Positions 24,869 through 33,809 of a stretch of DNA of 64,000 bases are shown here, piece by piece. The translations under genes and the position numbers were made by a program. Each line of letters opens with the position of its first letter. Positions within the stretch are counted from its first letter, which is position 1. The stretch comes from Streptomyces coeruleorubidus. Its GTDB lineage: Bacteria; Actinomycetota; Actinomycetes; Streptomycetales; Streptomycetaceae. The DNA lies in the NCBI RefSeq assembly GCF_028885415.1, contig NZ_CP118527.1, forward strand, positions 7,130,001 to 7,194,000, read 5' to 3'. The notes below the pieces were generated by a model. The model was not told the origin of the DNA. It ran no database searches and was given only the letters and a program-made list of their open reading frames with translations.

Positions 24869-25882
24869 CTACGGCCGGGCGGGCGCCGGCCCCGTGCTGC
24901 CCCGGACCGTCAGCTCGGGCGCGATCAGCACGACGTCGTCGCTGCCGCGCCCCTCGAACTTGGCGACCAGGTGTTCCACGGCGTGCCGGCCCATCTCCTG
25001 CGCGGGGATGGCGACCGACGTGAGCCGCACCGAGGCCTGCGTGGCGACCTGGTCGGGGCAGATCGCGACCACCGACATGTCCTCCGGCACGGCCCGGCCC
25101 TGCTGCCGCAGCAGCGCGAGCAGCGGCTCGACCGCCGACTCGTTCTGCACGATGATCCCCGTGGTCCCCGGGCGTTCGTCGAGGATCCTGGCGAGCGTCA
25201 CGGCCATCGCGTCGTACCCGCCGTCGCACGGCCGGTGCAGCAGCCGCACGCCCAGCTCCCGGGACCGGGACCGGAGCCCGTCGAGGGTGCGCTCGGCGAA
25301 ACCGGTGTGCCGCTCGTAGACGGCCCGGGCCTCGCCGATGACAGCGATGTCCTGGTGCCCCTGCTTCGCCAGGTGCTCCACGCACAGCGCACCCGTCGCC
25401 CGGAAGTCCAGATCGACGCAGGTCAGTCCGGCGGTGTCGGCGGGCAGCCCGATCAGCACGGACGGCTGGTCCGTCGCGCGCAGCAACGGCAGCCGCTCGT
25501 CGTCGAGTTCGACGTCCATCAGGATCATCCCGTCGGCGAGCCCGCTCCCGGCGACACGGCGCACCGCGTCCGGGCCCTCCTCACCGGTGAGCAGCAGCAC
25601 GTCGTACCCGTGCGTCCGCGCGGCGGTCGCCACGGCGATGGCGATCTCCATCATCACGGGCACGTACATGTCCGTGCGCAGCGGGACCATCAGCGCGATG
25701 ATGTTCGATTTGCTGCTGGCCAGGGCACGGGCCCCGGCGTTCGGGTGGTACCCGAGCTCGCGGATGCTCCGCTCGACCCGCTGCCGGGTGTTCGCGGAGA
25801 TGGACCGCTTGCCGCTGAGGACATAGCTCACCGTGCTCGCCGAGACTCCGGCGTGCTGGGCGACCTCGGCGAGGGTGACCAT
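24869..25882 (-). CDS. LacI-family repressor of the xyloglucan locus
   Basis: A 337-residue LacI/GalR regulator. The N-terminal HTH reads TLAEVAQHAGVSASTVSYVLSG (residues 3-24), with the hinge helix PNAGARALAS near residue 50. The periplasmic-binding-like sugar domain follows, with NIIALMVPLRTDMYVPVM at its start. ATG 25882 is used because TTGGAGAG lies directly upstream; the longer frame would begin at a TTG inside that site. An operator-like palindrome (25900-25913) sits 18 bases before the start, which suggests autoregulation, and a perfect copy lies 89 bases further up. The same palindrome precedes the GH3 and transporter genes, so this protein is the obvious repressor. The inducer is probably a xyloglucan fragment (inference). 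Confidence 0.9.
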   Translation of the reverse strand: MVTLAEVAQHAGVSASTVSYVLSGKRSISANTRQRVERSIRELGYHPNAGARALASSKSNIIALMVPLRTDMYVPVMMEIAIAVATAARTHGYDVLLLTGEEGPDAVRRVAGSGLADGMILMDVELDDERLPLLRATDQPSVLIGLPADTAGLTCVDLDFRATGALCVEHLAKQGHQDIAVIGEARAVYERHTGFAERTLDGLRSRSRELGVRLLHRPCDGGYDAMAVTLARILDERPGTTGIIVQNESAVEPLLALLRQQGRAVPEDMSVVAICPDQVATQASVRLTSVAIPAQEMGRHAVEHLVAKFEGRGSDDVVLIAPELTVRGSTGPAPARP

Positions 25883-25899
25883 CCAGCTCTCCAAGCTTT

Positions 25900-25913
25900 G
25901 TGAAGCGCTTCGA
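25900..25913. promoter_or_regulatory. LacI-type operator 3, before lacI
   Basis: GTGAAGCGCTTCGA matches the perfect palindrome TCGAAGCGCTTCGA at 12 of 14 positions. It lies 18-31 bases upstream of the lacI start codon, where a bound repressor would block its own gene and GH31 behind it. The two mismatches are in one half-site, so binding may be weaker. Confidence 0.7.
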
Positions 25914-25988
25914 CAATGCGCGTTGCTGATATGGGTGGGTGAGGGTGGTTCGACAGTAGCTCCAGCGGGAGTACGTGTCCATAGGTTG

Positions 25989-26002
25989 TCGAAGCGCTTC
26001 GA
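25989..26002. promoter_or_regulatory. LacI-type operator 4, upstream of lacI
   Basis: Perfect palindrome TCGAAGCGCTTCGA, 107-120 bases upstream of lacI and 214 bases upstream of the divergent acyl-CoA dehydrogenase. It is flanked by ATAGGT (25981-25986) and its inverted copy ACCTAT (26004-26009), which nearly extends the dyad. With operator 3 (89 bases away) it may form a repression loop. Confidence 0.78.
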
Positions 26003-26215
26003 TACCTATTTCTCAAGCGGGAGCCCGACTCCTGGCCGGCACCCCGATGCAACACCGTCGTCAGCCCCCCGACAAGTCCGGGAGCGCTCCGCCCCTTCGG
26101 CTGAACGGACGCGCGAGGACTGGTGGGAGCGTCCGGTTTCGGGTACCAACGATCCAGTAGCACTGATCGGTAACGTACGGTCCTTAACATCCCTATATGC
26201 GGCGAGGTGACCCTC

Positions 26216-28156
26216 ATGTCCGCTTCCACCACTCCCTCATCCCGTCCCGCCGTCACCGAGCGGGAGGCCCGTGAGGTGGCGGAGGCCGCCCGGGAGCAGC
26301 ACTGGCGCAAGCCCAGCTTCGCCAAGGAGCTGTTCCTCGGCCGCTTCCGGCTCGACCTCATCCATCCCCACCCCCTCCCGGCCGACGAGGCGGCCCAGCG
26401 CGGCGAGGAGTTCCTCGCCAAGCTCCGCGACTTCGTCGAGACGAAGGTCGACGCCGCCCTCATCGAGCGCGAGGCCCGCATCCCCGACGAGGTGATCGAC
26501 GGGCTGAAGGAGCTCGGCGCCTTCGGCATGAAGATCGACACCAAGTACGGCGGGCTGGGCCTCACGCAGGTGTACTACAACAAGGCGCTCTCGCTGGCCG
26601 GCTCCGCCAGCCCCGCGATCGGCGTGCTGCTCTCCGCGCACCAGTCGATCGGCGTGCCGCAGCCGCTGAAACTGTTCGGCACGCAGGAGCAGAAGGAGCG
26701 CTTCCTGCCGCGCTGCGCGCGCACGGACATCAGCGCCTTCCTGCTCACCGAGCCCGACGTCGGCTCCGACCCGGCCCGCCTCGCCGCCACCGCCGTGCCC
26801 GACGGGGACGACTACGTTCTCGACGGCGTGAAGCTGTGGACGACCAACGGCGTCGTCGCCGACCTGCTGGTCGTCATGGCCCGGGTGCCGAAGAGCGAGG
26901 GCCACAAGGGCGGCATCACGGCCTTCGTCGTGGAGACCAACTCGCCCGGCGTCACCGTCGAGAACCGCAACGCCTTCATGGGCCTGCGCGGCATCGAGAA
27001 CGGCGTCACCCGCTTCCACCAGGTCCGCGTCCCCGCCGCCAACCGCGTCGGCGCGGAGGGCCAGGGCCTGAAGATCGCCCTGACCACGCTCAACACCGGA
27101 CGGCTCTCCCTGCCCGCCTCCTGCGTCGCGGCCGGCAAGTGGTGCCTGAAGATCGCCCGGGAGTGGTCGGCGGCCCGCGAGCAGTGGGGCAAGCCCGTCG
27201 CGCACCACGAGGCGGTCGGCTCCAAGATCTCCTTCATCGCGGCCACCACCTTCGCCCTGGAGGCCGTGACGGACCTGGCCTCGCAGATGGCCGACGAGGA
27301 CCGCAACGACATCCGCATCGAAGGCGCCCTCGCCAAGCTGTACGCCTCCGAGATGGCCTGGCTGATGGCCGACGAACTCGTCCAGATCCGCGGCGGACGC
27401 GGCTTCGAGACGGCCGAGTCCCTGCGGGCCCGCGGCGAGCGCGGCGTCCCCGCCGAGCAGGTGCTGCGCGACCTGCGCATCAACCGCATCTTCGAGGGCT
27501 CGACGGAGATCATGCATCTCCTCATCGCCCGTGAGGCCGTCGACGCCCACCTCTCGGTCGCCGGCGACCTCATCGACCCCGAGAAGTCCCTCGGCGACAA
27601 GGCGAAGGCGGGCGCGAACGCGGGCGTCTTCTACGCCAAGTGGCTCCCGAAGCTGGTCGCGGGCCCGGGCCAGGTCCCCACCTCCTACGGCGAGTTCAAG
27701 CGCGAAGTGGACCTCTCCGGGCACCTGCGCTACGTCGAGCGCACCGCCCGCAAGCTCGCCCGCTCCACCTTCTACGCCATGTCCCGCTGGCAGGGCCGGA
27801 TGGAGTCCAAGCAGGGCTTCCTCGGCCGGATCGTCGACATCGGCGCCGAGCTGTTCGCCATGAGCGCGGCCTGCGTCCGGGCCGAGATGCTGCGCGGCCA
27901 GGGCGACCACGGCCGCGAGGCCTACCAGCTCGCCGACGTCTTCTGCCGCCAGTCCCGGATCCGGATCGAGGAGCTCTTCAACCGCCTGTGGACCAACACC
28001 GACGACCTCGACCGCAAGGTCGTCAAGGGCGTCCTGTCGGGCACGTACGAGTGGCTGGAGCGCGGCATCGTCGATCCGTCGGGCGAGGGACCGTGGATCG
28101 CGGACGCGACACCGGGACCGAGCCGGAAGGAGAACGTCCACCGTCCGATCCGCTGA
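26216..28156 (+). CDS. Acyl-CoA dehydrogenase, long form
   Basis: A 646-residue FAD-dependent acyl-CoA dehydrogenase, longer than the usual about 390 residues because of a C-terminal helical extension of about 190 residues. N-terminal helical domain around LIEREARIPDEVIDGLKELG, FAD-contact segment FLLTEPDVGSDPARLAATA, and catalytic glutamate in IFEGSTEIMHLL near residue 426. It acts in fatty-acid beta-oxidation or a related CoA pathway in the cytosol. ATG 26216 follows GAGGTGA by 6 bases, an almost ideal ribosome site; the GTG at 26207 lies within that site. It is divergent from lacI and probably unrelated to the sugar locus. Confidence 0.9.
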   Translation: MSASTTPSSRPAVTEREAREVAEAAREQHWRKPSFAKELFLGRFRLDLIHPHPLPADEAAQRGEEFLAKLRDFVETKVDAALIEREARIPDEVIDGLKELGAFGMKIDTKYGGLGLTQVYYNKALSLAGSASPAIGVLLSAHQSIGVPQPLKLFGTQEQKERFLPRCARTDISAFLLTEPDVGSDPARLAATAVPDGDDYVLDGVKLWTTNGVVADLLVVMARVPKSEGHKGGITAFVVETNSPGVTVENRNAFMGLRGIENGVTRFHQVRVPAANRVGAEGQGLKIALTTLNTGRLSLPASCVAAGKWCLKIAREWSAAREQWGKPVAHHEAVGSKISFIAATTFALEAVTDLASQMADEDRNDIRIEGALAKLYASEMAWLMADELVQIRGGRGFETAESLRARGERGVPAEQVLRDLRINRIFEGSTEIMHLLIAREAVDAHLSVAGDLIDPEKSLGDKAKAGANAGVFYAKWLPKLVAGPGQVPTSYGEFKREVDLSGHLRYVERTARKLARSTFYAMSRWQGRMESKQGFLGRIVDIGAELFAMSAACVRAEMLRGQGDHGREAYQLADVFCRQSRIRIEELFNRLWTNTDDLDRKVVKGVLSGTYEWLERGIVDPSGEGPWIADATPGPSRKENVHRPIR

Positions 28157-28253
28157 CCGGCCACCCCTGGGGCGCGTGAGCCAGTGCGGCACGCGCCCCC
28201 AGGAGGGGGGACGCGCTGTCCTCACACACGACGCTTACGGCAACAATGGAGGA

Positions 28254-29510
28254 ATGAGCGACAGTCCAGCCCCCCTCGCCGATCCCCATCTGGTCTACGA
28301 CCCCGTAGCGGGCGACGGCCCGAAGGACGTGGTGATCCTCGGTTCCACCGGGTCCATCGGCACGCAGGCCATCGACCTCGTGCTGCGCAACCCCGGCCGG
28401 TTCCGGGTCACCGGCCTGTCCGCCAACGGCGGCCGGGTCGCCCTCCTCGCCGAGCAGGCGTACCGGCTGCGGGCGCGCACGGTCGCGGTCGCCCGCGAGA
28501 ACGTCGTACCGGCCCTGCGCGAGGCGCTCACCGCGCAGTACGGCACGGGCGAGCCGCTCCCCGAGATCCTCGCCGGTCCGGACGCGGCCACGCGGCTGGC
28601 GGCGTCCGACTGCCACACCGTCCTGAACGGCATCACCGGCTCCATCGGCCTCGCCCCGACCCTGGCCGCCCTGGAGGCGGGCCGCACCCTCGCGCTCGCC
28701 AACAAGGAGTCGCTCATCGTGGGCGGCCCGCTGGTCAAAGCCCTCGCCAAGCCCGGGCAGATCATCCCGGTCGACTCCGAGCACGCCGCCCTCTTCCAGG
28801 CCCTGGCCGCCGGCACCAGAGCGGACGTCCGCAAGCTGGTCGTCACCGCCTCCGGCGGCCCCTTCCGCGGCCGTACGAAGGCGGAGCTGGCCAACGTCAC
28901 CGTCGAGGACGCCCTCGCACACCCCACCTGGGCCATGGGCCCGGTCATCACGATCAACTCCGCGACCCTCGTCAACAAGGGCCTGGAGGTCATCGAGGCG
29001 CACCTCCTCTACGACATTCCCTTCGACCGCATTGAGGTCGTCGTGCATCCCCAGTCGTATGTCCACTCGATGGTTGAGTTCACGGATGGATCGACACTGG
29101 CCCAGGCGACCCCGCCCGACATGCGCGGGCCCATCGCCATCGGCATCGGCTGGCCCGAGCGGGTCCCCGACGCCGCGCCCACCTTCGACTGGAGCAAGGC
29201 CTCGACCTGGGAGTTCTTCCCGCTCGACAACGAGGCCTTCCCGTCGGTGAACCTCGCCCGGCACGTCGGCGAGCTCGCGGGCACCGCCCCGGCGGTGTTC
29301 AATGCGGCCAACGAGGAGTGCGTGGAGGCGTTCCGCCAGGGCGCGCTGCCCTTCAACGGGATCATGGAGACCGTCACCCGGGTCGTCGAGGAGCACGGCA
29401 CCCCGCGTACGGGAACCTCACTCACCGTGTCGGACGTCCTCGAAGCGGAGACCTGGGCGCGGACCCGGGCCCGGGAACTGGCGGCACAGACGGCGGAGGC
29501 CCGTGCATGA
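28254..29510 (+). CDS. dxr: 1-deoxy-D-xylulose-5-phosphate reductoisomerase
   Basis: A 418-residue NADPH-dependent enzyme that converts DXP to MEP, the committed step of the MEP isoprenoid pathway. NADPH loop [16 protein letters not shown] near residues 24-40; metal/substrate segment NKESLIVGG and [12 protein letters not shown]; flexible loop around [20 protein letters not shown]. The N-terminal 20 residues are an extension. ATG 28254 has GGAGG only one base away, an unusually tight spacing, so a nearby start is possible; it is kept because downstream options would cut the nucleotide-binding strand. It overlaps the site-2 protease gene by ATGA. ispG, another MEP gene, lies close downstream. 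Confidence 0.94.
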   Translation: MSDSPAPLADPHLVYDPVAGDGPKDVVILGSTGSIGTQAIDLVLRNPGRFRVTGLSANGGRVALLAEQAYRLRARTVAVARENVVPALREALTAQYGTGEPLPEILAGPDAATRLAASDCHTVLNGITGSIGLAPTLAALEAGRTLALANKESLIVGGPLVKALAKPGQIIPVDSEHAALFQALAAGTRADVRKLVVTASGGPFRGRTKAELANVTVEDALAHPTWAMGPVITINSATLVNKGLEVIEAHLLYDIPFDRIEVVVHPQSYVHSMVEFTDGSTLAQATPPDMRGPIAIGIGWPERVPDAAPTFDWSKASTWEFFPLDNEAFPSVNLARHVGELAGTAPAVFNAANEECVEAFRQGALPFNGIMETVTRVVEEHGTPRTGTSLTVSDVLEAETWARTRARELAAQTAEARA

Positions 29511-30811
29511 CGACCCTGATGTTCATCCTCGGCATAGGCCTCTTCGTGGTCGGCCTGCTGTTCTCGATCGCGTGGCACGAGCTGGGGCACCTGTCCACCG
29601 CCAAGCTGTTCGGCATCCGCGTGCCGCAGTACATGGTCGGTTTCGGCCCGACGATCTTCTCGCGCAGGAAGGGCGAGACGGAGTACGGGCTCAAGGCCAT
29701 CCCGTTCGGCGGCTACATCCGCATGATCGGCATGTTCCCGCCCGGCCCCGACGGCCGGCTGGAAGTCCGCTCCACCTCCCCGTGGCGCGGCATGATCGAG
29801 GACGCCCGCTCGGCCGCGTACGAGGAGCTCGGGCCGGGCGACGAGAAGCGCATGTTCTACACGCGCGCGCCCTGGAAGCGCGTGATCGTGATGTTCGCGG
29901 GCCCCTTCATGAACCTGGTCCTGGCCGTGGCGCTGTTCCTCACCATCCTGATGGGCTTCGGCATCACCCAGCAGACCACCACGGTCAGCTCGGTCTCCCA
30001 GTGCGTGATCGCGCAGAGCGAGAACCGCGACAAGTGCGAGAAGGGCGACCCGGCCGCCCCGGCCGCCGCCGCGGGCCTCAAGGCGGGCGACAAGATCGTC
30101 TCCTTCAACGGCGTCAAGACCGACGACTGGAACAGGCTGTCCGACCTGATCCGCGCCAACCCCGGCAAGGAAGTGCCGATCGTCGTCGACCGCAAGGGCC
30201 AGGACGTCACCCTGCACGCGAAGATCGCCACCAACCAGGTCGCCAAGAAGGACTCCGCCGGCCAGATCGTCGAGGGCCAGTACGTCCAGGCCGGATTCCT
30301 CGGCTTCAGCGCCGCCACCGGCGTGGTCAAACAGGACTTCGGCGAGTCCGTGACCTGGATGGGCGACCGGATCGGCGAGGCCGTCGACTCCCTCGCCGCC
30401 CTCCCCAGCAAGATCCCGGCCCTGTGGAACGCGGCCTTCGACGGCGCCCCGCGCGAGGCCGACTCCCCGATGGGCGTGGTCGGCGCGGCCCGCGTCGGCG
30501 GCGAGATCTTCACCCTCGACATTCCGCCCACCCAGCAGCTGGCCATGGCCCTCATGCTGGTCGCCGGCTTCAACCTCTCCCTGTTCCTGTTCAACATGCT
30601 CCCGCTGCTGCCGCTCGACGGCGGCCACATCGCGGGCGCCCTGTGGGAGTCGCTGCGCCGCAACACGGCCAAGGTCCTGCGCCGGCCGGACCCCGGCCCC
30701 TTCGACGTGGCGAAGCTCATGCCCGTCGCCTACGTGGTCGCCGGGATCTTCATCTGCTTCACGATCCTGGTGCTGATCGCCGATGTGGTTAACCCGGTGA
30801 GAATCTCCTAG
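29507..30811 (+). CDS. Site-2 (RIP) zinc metalloprotease
   Basis: A 434-residue membrane protease of the RseP/Rip1 type. It cuts transmembrane segments of substrates such as anti-sigma factors inside the bilayer. Zinc motif HELGH in the first helix (about residues 23-27), then a PDZ domain (about 175-250, with [15 protein letters not shown]) and the LDGGH third zinc-ligand motif near residue 371 in the penultimate membrane segment. About four membrane helices. ATG 29507 overlaps the dxr stop (ATGA); an upstream in-frame extension to 29318 lies inside dxr and is not real. The dxr - protease - ispG order is a conserved actinobacterial arrangement. Confidence 0.93.
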   Translation: MTTLMFILGIGLFVVGLLFSIAWHELGHLSTAKLFGIRVPQYMVGFGPTIFSRRKGETEYGLKAIPFGGYIRMIGMFPPGPDGRLEVRSTSPWRGMIEDARSAAYEELGPGDEKRMFYTRAPWKRVIVMFAGPFMNLVLAVALFLTILMGFGITQQTTTVSSVSQCVIAQSENRDKCEKGDPAAPAAAAGLKAGDKIVSFNGVKTDDWNRLSDLIRANPGKEVPIVVDRKGQDVTLHAKIATNQVAKKDSAGQIVEGQYVQAGFLGFSAATGVVKQDFGESVTWMGDRIGEAVDSLAALPSKIPALWNAAFDGAPREADSPMGVVGAARVGGEIFTLDIPPTQQLAMALMLVAGFNLSLFLFNMLPLLPLDGGHIAGALWESLRRNTAKVLRRPDPGPFDVAKLMPVAYVVAGIFICFTILVLIADVVNPVRIS

Positions 30812-30979
30812 TCATACGGCGTTCGTGGCGGCTCGGCATACTTCGTGCCGGGCCGCCTCTCATCGGGTGGCGACGCGGGTGGGATGTGCCCGCGCCAGTG
30901 CATGTGCCGTAATCTCGAAGCTCGGAGCCCGCTGCTCACGGGACCGGACCTTGATCCACGACTTGGGGTTGCACAGCAG

Positions 30980-32137
30980 ATGACTGCGATTTCTCTCGGC
31001 ATGCCGTCCGTTCCGACCAAGCTCGCCGAGCGCCGGAAGAGCCGGCAGATCCAGGTCGGATCCGTGGCCGTCGGCGGAGACGCCCCCGTCTCGGTCCAGT
31101 CGATGACGACGACGCGTACGTCCGACATCGGCGCGACCCTGCAGCAGATCGCCGAACTCACCGCCTCCGGCTGCCAGATCGTCCGTGTCGCCTGCCCGAC
31201 CCAGGACGACGCCGACGCCCTCGCGACCATCGCCCGCAAGTCGCAGATCCCGGTCATCGCAGACATCCACTTCCAGCCGAAGTACGTCTTCGCCGCGATC
31301 GAGGCGGGCTGCGCGGCGGTCCGCGTCAACCCCGGCAACATCAAGCAGTTCGACGACAAGGTCAAGGAGATCGCCAAGGCGGCCCGGGACCACGGCACCC
31401 CGATCCGCATCGGCGTCAACGCGGGCTCCCTCGACAGGCGCCTCCTCCAGAAGTACGGCAAGGCGACCCCCGAGGCCCTGGTCGAGTCCGCCCTGTGGGA
31501 GGCGTCCCTCTTCGAGGAGCACGACTTCCGGGACATCAAGATCTCCGTCAAGCACAACGACCCGGTCGTGATGATCGAGGCCTACAAGCAGCTCGCCGCG
31601 CAGTGCGACTACCCGCTGCACCTCGGCGTGACGGAGGCGGGCCCGGCCTTCCAGGGCACCATCAAGTCGGCGGTCGCCTTCGGCGCGCTGCTCAGCCAGG
31701 GCATCGGCGACACGATCCGCGTCTCGCTGAGCGCGCCCCCGGCCGAGGAAGTGAAGGTCGGCATCCAGATCCTGGAGTCGCTGAACCTCAAGGAGCGCGG
31801 CCTGGAGATCGTCTCCTGCCCCTCCTGCGGCCGCGCCCAGGTCGACGTCTACAAGCTGGCCGAAGAGGTCACGGCCGGCCTGACCGGCATGGAGGTCCCC
31901 CTGCGCGTCGCCGTCATGGGCTGCGTCGTCAACGGTCCCGGCGAGGCCCGCGAAGCTGACCTCGGCGTCGCCTCCGGCAACGGCAAGGGCCAGATCTTCG
32001 TCAAGGGCGAGGTCATCAAGACCGTCCCCGAGTCCAAGATCGTCGAGACCCTCATCGAAGAGGCCATGAAGCTGGCCGAGCAGATGGAGAAGGACGGCGT
32101 CACCTCGGGCGAACCGTCGGTGGCGGTAGCGGGCTGA
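30980..32137 (+). CDS. ispG: 4-hydroxy-3-methylbut-2-enyl diphosphate synthase
   Basis: A 385-residue iron-sulfur enzyme (GcpE) that reduces MEcPP to HMBPP in the MEP pathway. TIM-barrel part begins at [14 protein letters not shown]. The 4Fe-4S ligands are in [11 protein letters not shown] (near residue 280) and [14 protein letters not shown] (near 313). ATG 30980 gives the family N-terminus; the frame is open to 30845 but without supporting similarity. No strong Shine-Dalgarno is visible. Base composition and codon use match dxr, so it is native. Confidence 0.94.
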   Translation: MTAISLGMPSVPTKLAERRKSRQIQVGSVAVGGDAPVSVQSMTTTRTSDIGATLQQIAELTASGCQIVRVACPTQDDADALATIARKSQIPVIADIHFQPKYVFAAIEAGCAAVRVNPGNIKQFDDKVKEIAKAARDHGTPIRIGVNAGSLDRRLLQKYGKATPEALVESALWEASLFEEHDFRDIKISVKHNDPVVMIEAYKQLAAQCDYPLHLGVTEAGPAFQGTIKSAVAFGALLSQGIGDTIRVSLSAPPAEEVKVGIQILESLNLKERGLEIVSCPSCGRAQVDVYKLAEEVTAGLTGMEVPLRVAVMGCVVNGPGEAREADLGVASGNGKGQIFVKGEVIKTVPESKIVETLIEEAMKLAEQMEKDGVTSGEPSVAVAG

Positions 32138-32164
32138 GGTTCCAGAGGCGCGTCGGTGCGCATC

Positions 32165-32245
32165 TTGGGGGCGCGGGGCTGTTGTCGGCTCCGCCGCGTG
32201 GGCGCGACCAGCCACAGCAGACCCGCAGTCGCCAGGCAACCACAA
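32165..32245 (+). repeat. Dispersed intergenic repeat, copy B
   Basis: Begins TTGGGGGCGCGGGGCTG and continues GCGCGACCAGCCACAGCAGA and CCCGCAGTCGCCAGGCAAC. It shares blocks with copy A at 14171-14231 in the opposite orientation but carries an extra stretch of about 20 bases between the first two blocks. It lies between ispG and an acetyltransferase gene. Confidence 0.5.
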
Positions 32246-32327
32246 GCCCCGAGCTCCCAGGCGCCCCGCCCAAGCAGCGCAGCTATAGTGCGGAGACCAG
32301 CAGACCCGAGTGTGTGAGGCCCCGCAC

Positions 32328-33176
32328 GTGTTGACGCAGACCACCTCCCGGGTCCTCGAACCGAGCGACCTGGACGCCGCGCTGGCCGTACTCGACCGCG
32401 AGCCGGTCACGAACGCCTTCGTGACGTCCCGGGTGCAGATCGCCGGCCTGGACCCGTGGCGGCTCGGCGGAGAGATGTGGGGCTGGTACGAGGACGGCAT
32501 GCTGACGTCCCTGTGCTACGCGGGCGCCAACCTCGTCCCGATCTGCGCCACCCCGCGCGCCGTCCGCGCCTTCGCCGACCGCGCCCGCCGGGCCGGCCGC
32601 CGCTGCTCCTCCATCGTCGGCCCGGCCGGTTCCACCGCCGACCTGTGGCGGCTGCTCGAACCCCAGTGGGGCCCGGCCCGCGACGTCCGCCGCCACCAGC
32701 CGCTCATGGTCACCGACCGCCTGCCGGAAGGCATCGCCCCGGATCCCTACGTCCGTCGCGTCCGCAAGGACGAGATGGACAAGGTCATGCCGGCGTGTGT
32801 GGCGATGTTCACCGAGGAGGTCGGCGTCTCCCCGCTGGCCGGCGACGGCGGCCTGCTCTACCAGGCCCGCGTCGCCGAACTCGTCGGCTCCGGCCGCGCC
32901 TTCGCCCGCTTCGACGCCGACGGCAAGGTCGTCTTCAAGGCCGAGATCGGCGCCGCCACCGACCGCGCCTGCCAGATCCAGGGCGTGTGGGTCGCCCCCG
33001 AATACCGGGGGACCGGCCTGGCGGCCCCCGGCATGGCAGCGGTCCTGCGCTACGCCCTGGCCGACGTCGCCCCGGTCGTCAGCCTCTACGTGAACGACTT
33101 CAACACGGCGGCCCGCAGGACGTACCAGAGGGTGGGCTTCCAAGAGGTCGGCGCCTTCATGAGCGTGCTGTTCTGA
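32328..33176 (+). CDS. GNAT N-acetyltransferase with DUF4081-like N-domain
   Basis: A 282-residue acetyltransferase. The N-terminal half (about 1-125) looks like the actinobacterial DUF4081 domain (EPVTNAFVTSRVQIAG, RRCSSIVGPAGSTADLW). The C-terminal half is a GNAT fold with the acetyl-CoA-binding IQGVWVAPEYRGTGLAAPGM and the late strand VNDFNTAARRTYQRVGFQ. The substrate is unknown. GTG 32328 has GAGG 8 bases upstream. The conserved place between ispG and proS suggests a housekeeping role, but nothing in the sequence names it. Confidence 0.82.
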   Translation: MLTQTTSRVLEPSDLDAALAVLDREPVTNAFVTSRVQIAGLDPWRLGGEMWGWYEDGMLTSLCYAGANLVPICATPRAVRAFADRARRAGRRCSSIVGPAGSTADLWRLLEPQWGPARDVRRHQPLMVTDRLPEGIAPDPYVRRVRKDEMDKVMPACVAMFTEEVGVSPLAGDGGLLYQARVAELVGSGRAFARFDADGKVVFKAEIGAATDRACQIQGVWVAPEYRGTGLAAPGMAAVLRYALADVAPVVSLYVNDFNTAARRTYQRVGFQEVGAFMSVLF

Positions 33177-33206
33177 CAACGGAAACCCCCCTGTAGGCTC
33201 CCCGCC

Positions 33207-33737
33207 ATGGACCTGGTGATCGGCCCCCTCGAGCTCTCCGCCCATGTCGACGAGGCCCTGGAAGTCCAAGCCGTGGCATTTGGACTAGGCCCCGACGAAG
33301 TCGCAGTCCGCCGCCAGATCGTCCTGCGCCACATGACCTACCCGGGCGCCAGGGCCCTGGGAGCCAGCACCGCCGAACGCCTGGTGGGTTTCGTCTATGG
33401 CATGCCCAACGACCGCACCCACTGGTGGTCCACGGTCGTGGAGCCGTACCTCAGAGCGAACCACCAGGACCACTGGCTCGACGACGCCTTCGTGATCACC
33501 GAACTGCACGTCCACCCCGCCTACCAGAACCGCGGCATCGGACGCTCCCTGATCACCACGATCACCGACAGCGCCGCCGAACCCCGCTCGATCCTCTCCG
33601 CGATCGACACCGAGAGCCCCGCCCGCGCGCTCTACCGCTCGCTGGGCTACCGGGACCTCGCCCGCCAGGTCCTCTTCCCGAGCGCCCCGAAGCCGTACGC
33701 GGTGATGGGCGCCCCGCTCCCGCTCCTGCGCCGCTAA
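33207..33737 (+). CDS. GNAT-family N-acetyltransferase
   Basis: A 176-residue single-domain GNAT protein. Motif A is TELHVHPAYQNRGIGRSLI (about residues 98-116), and the substrate-side segment ESPARALYRSLGYRDL is near residue 135. It lies 30 bases after the larger acetyltransferase and 72 bases before proS, probably in the same message. Rim- and Pat-like activities are possible, but no specific substrate can be named. Confidence 0.8.
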   Translation: MDLVIGPLELSAHVDEALEVQAVAFGLGPDEVAVRRQIVLRHMTYPGARALGASTAERLVGFVYGMPNDRTHWWSTVVEPYLRANHQDHWLDDAFVITELHVHPAYQNRGIGRSLITTITDSAAEPRSILSAIDTESPARALYRSLGYRDLARQVLFPSAPKPYAVMGAPLPLLRR

Positions 33738-33809
33738 CCGATTTCCACCGGCCGGTACCCCCCGGATAACCTCCTGCCATCACCTACACGCAGCAGGAGC
33801 AGAGAAGCC

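Larger units (their letters stand above)
25883..26215. other. Divergent control region, lacI / acyl-CoA dehydrogenase
   Basis: A gene-free stretch holding operators 3 and 4 for lacI on the left half. The right half (26010-26200) is probably the acyl-CoA dehydrogenase promoter region, with an AT-rich segment CTTAACATCCCTATATGC at 26183-26200 but no convincing -35/-10 pair. No small ORF or RNA gene was recognised. Confidence 0.5.

Noticed and set aside
22645..25023. 792-codon plus-strand frame over GH31
   Set aside because: Antisense shadow of the GH31 alpha-xylosidase gene; no family and no ribosome site.
26237..28225. 662-codon minus-strand frame over acyl-CoA dehydrogenase
   Set aside because: Antisense shadow of a clear acyl-CoA dehydrogenase.
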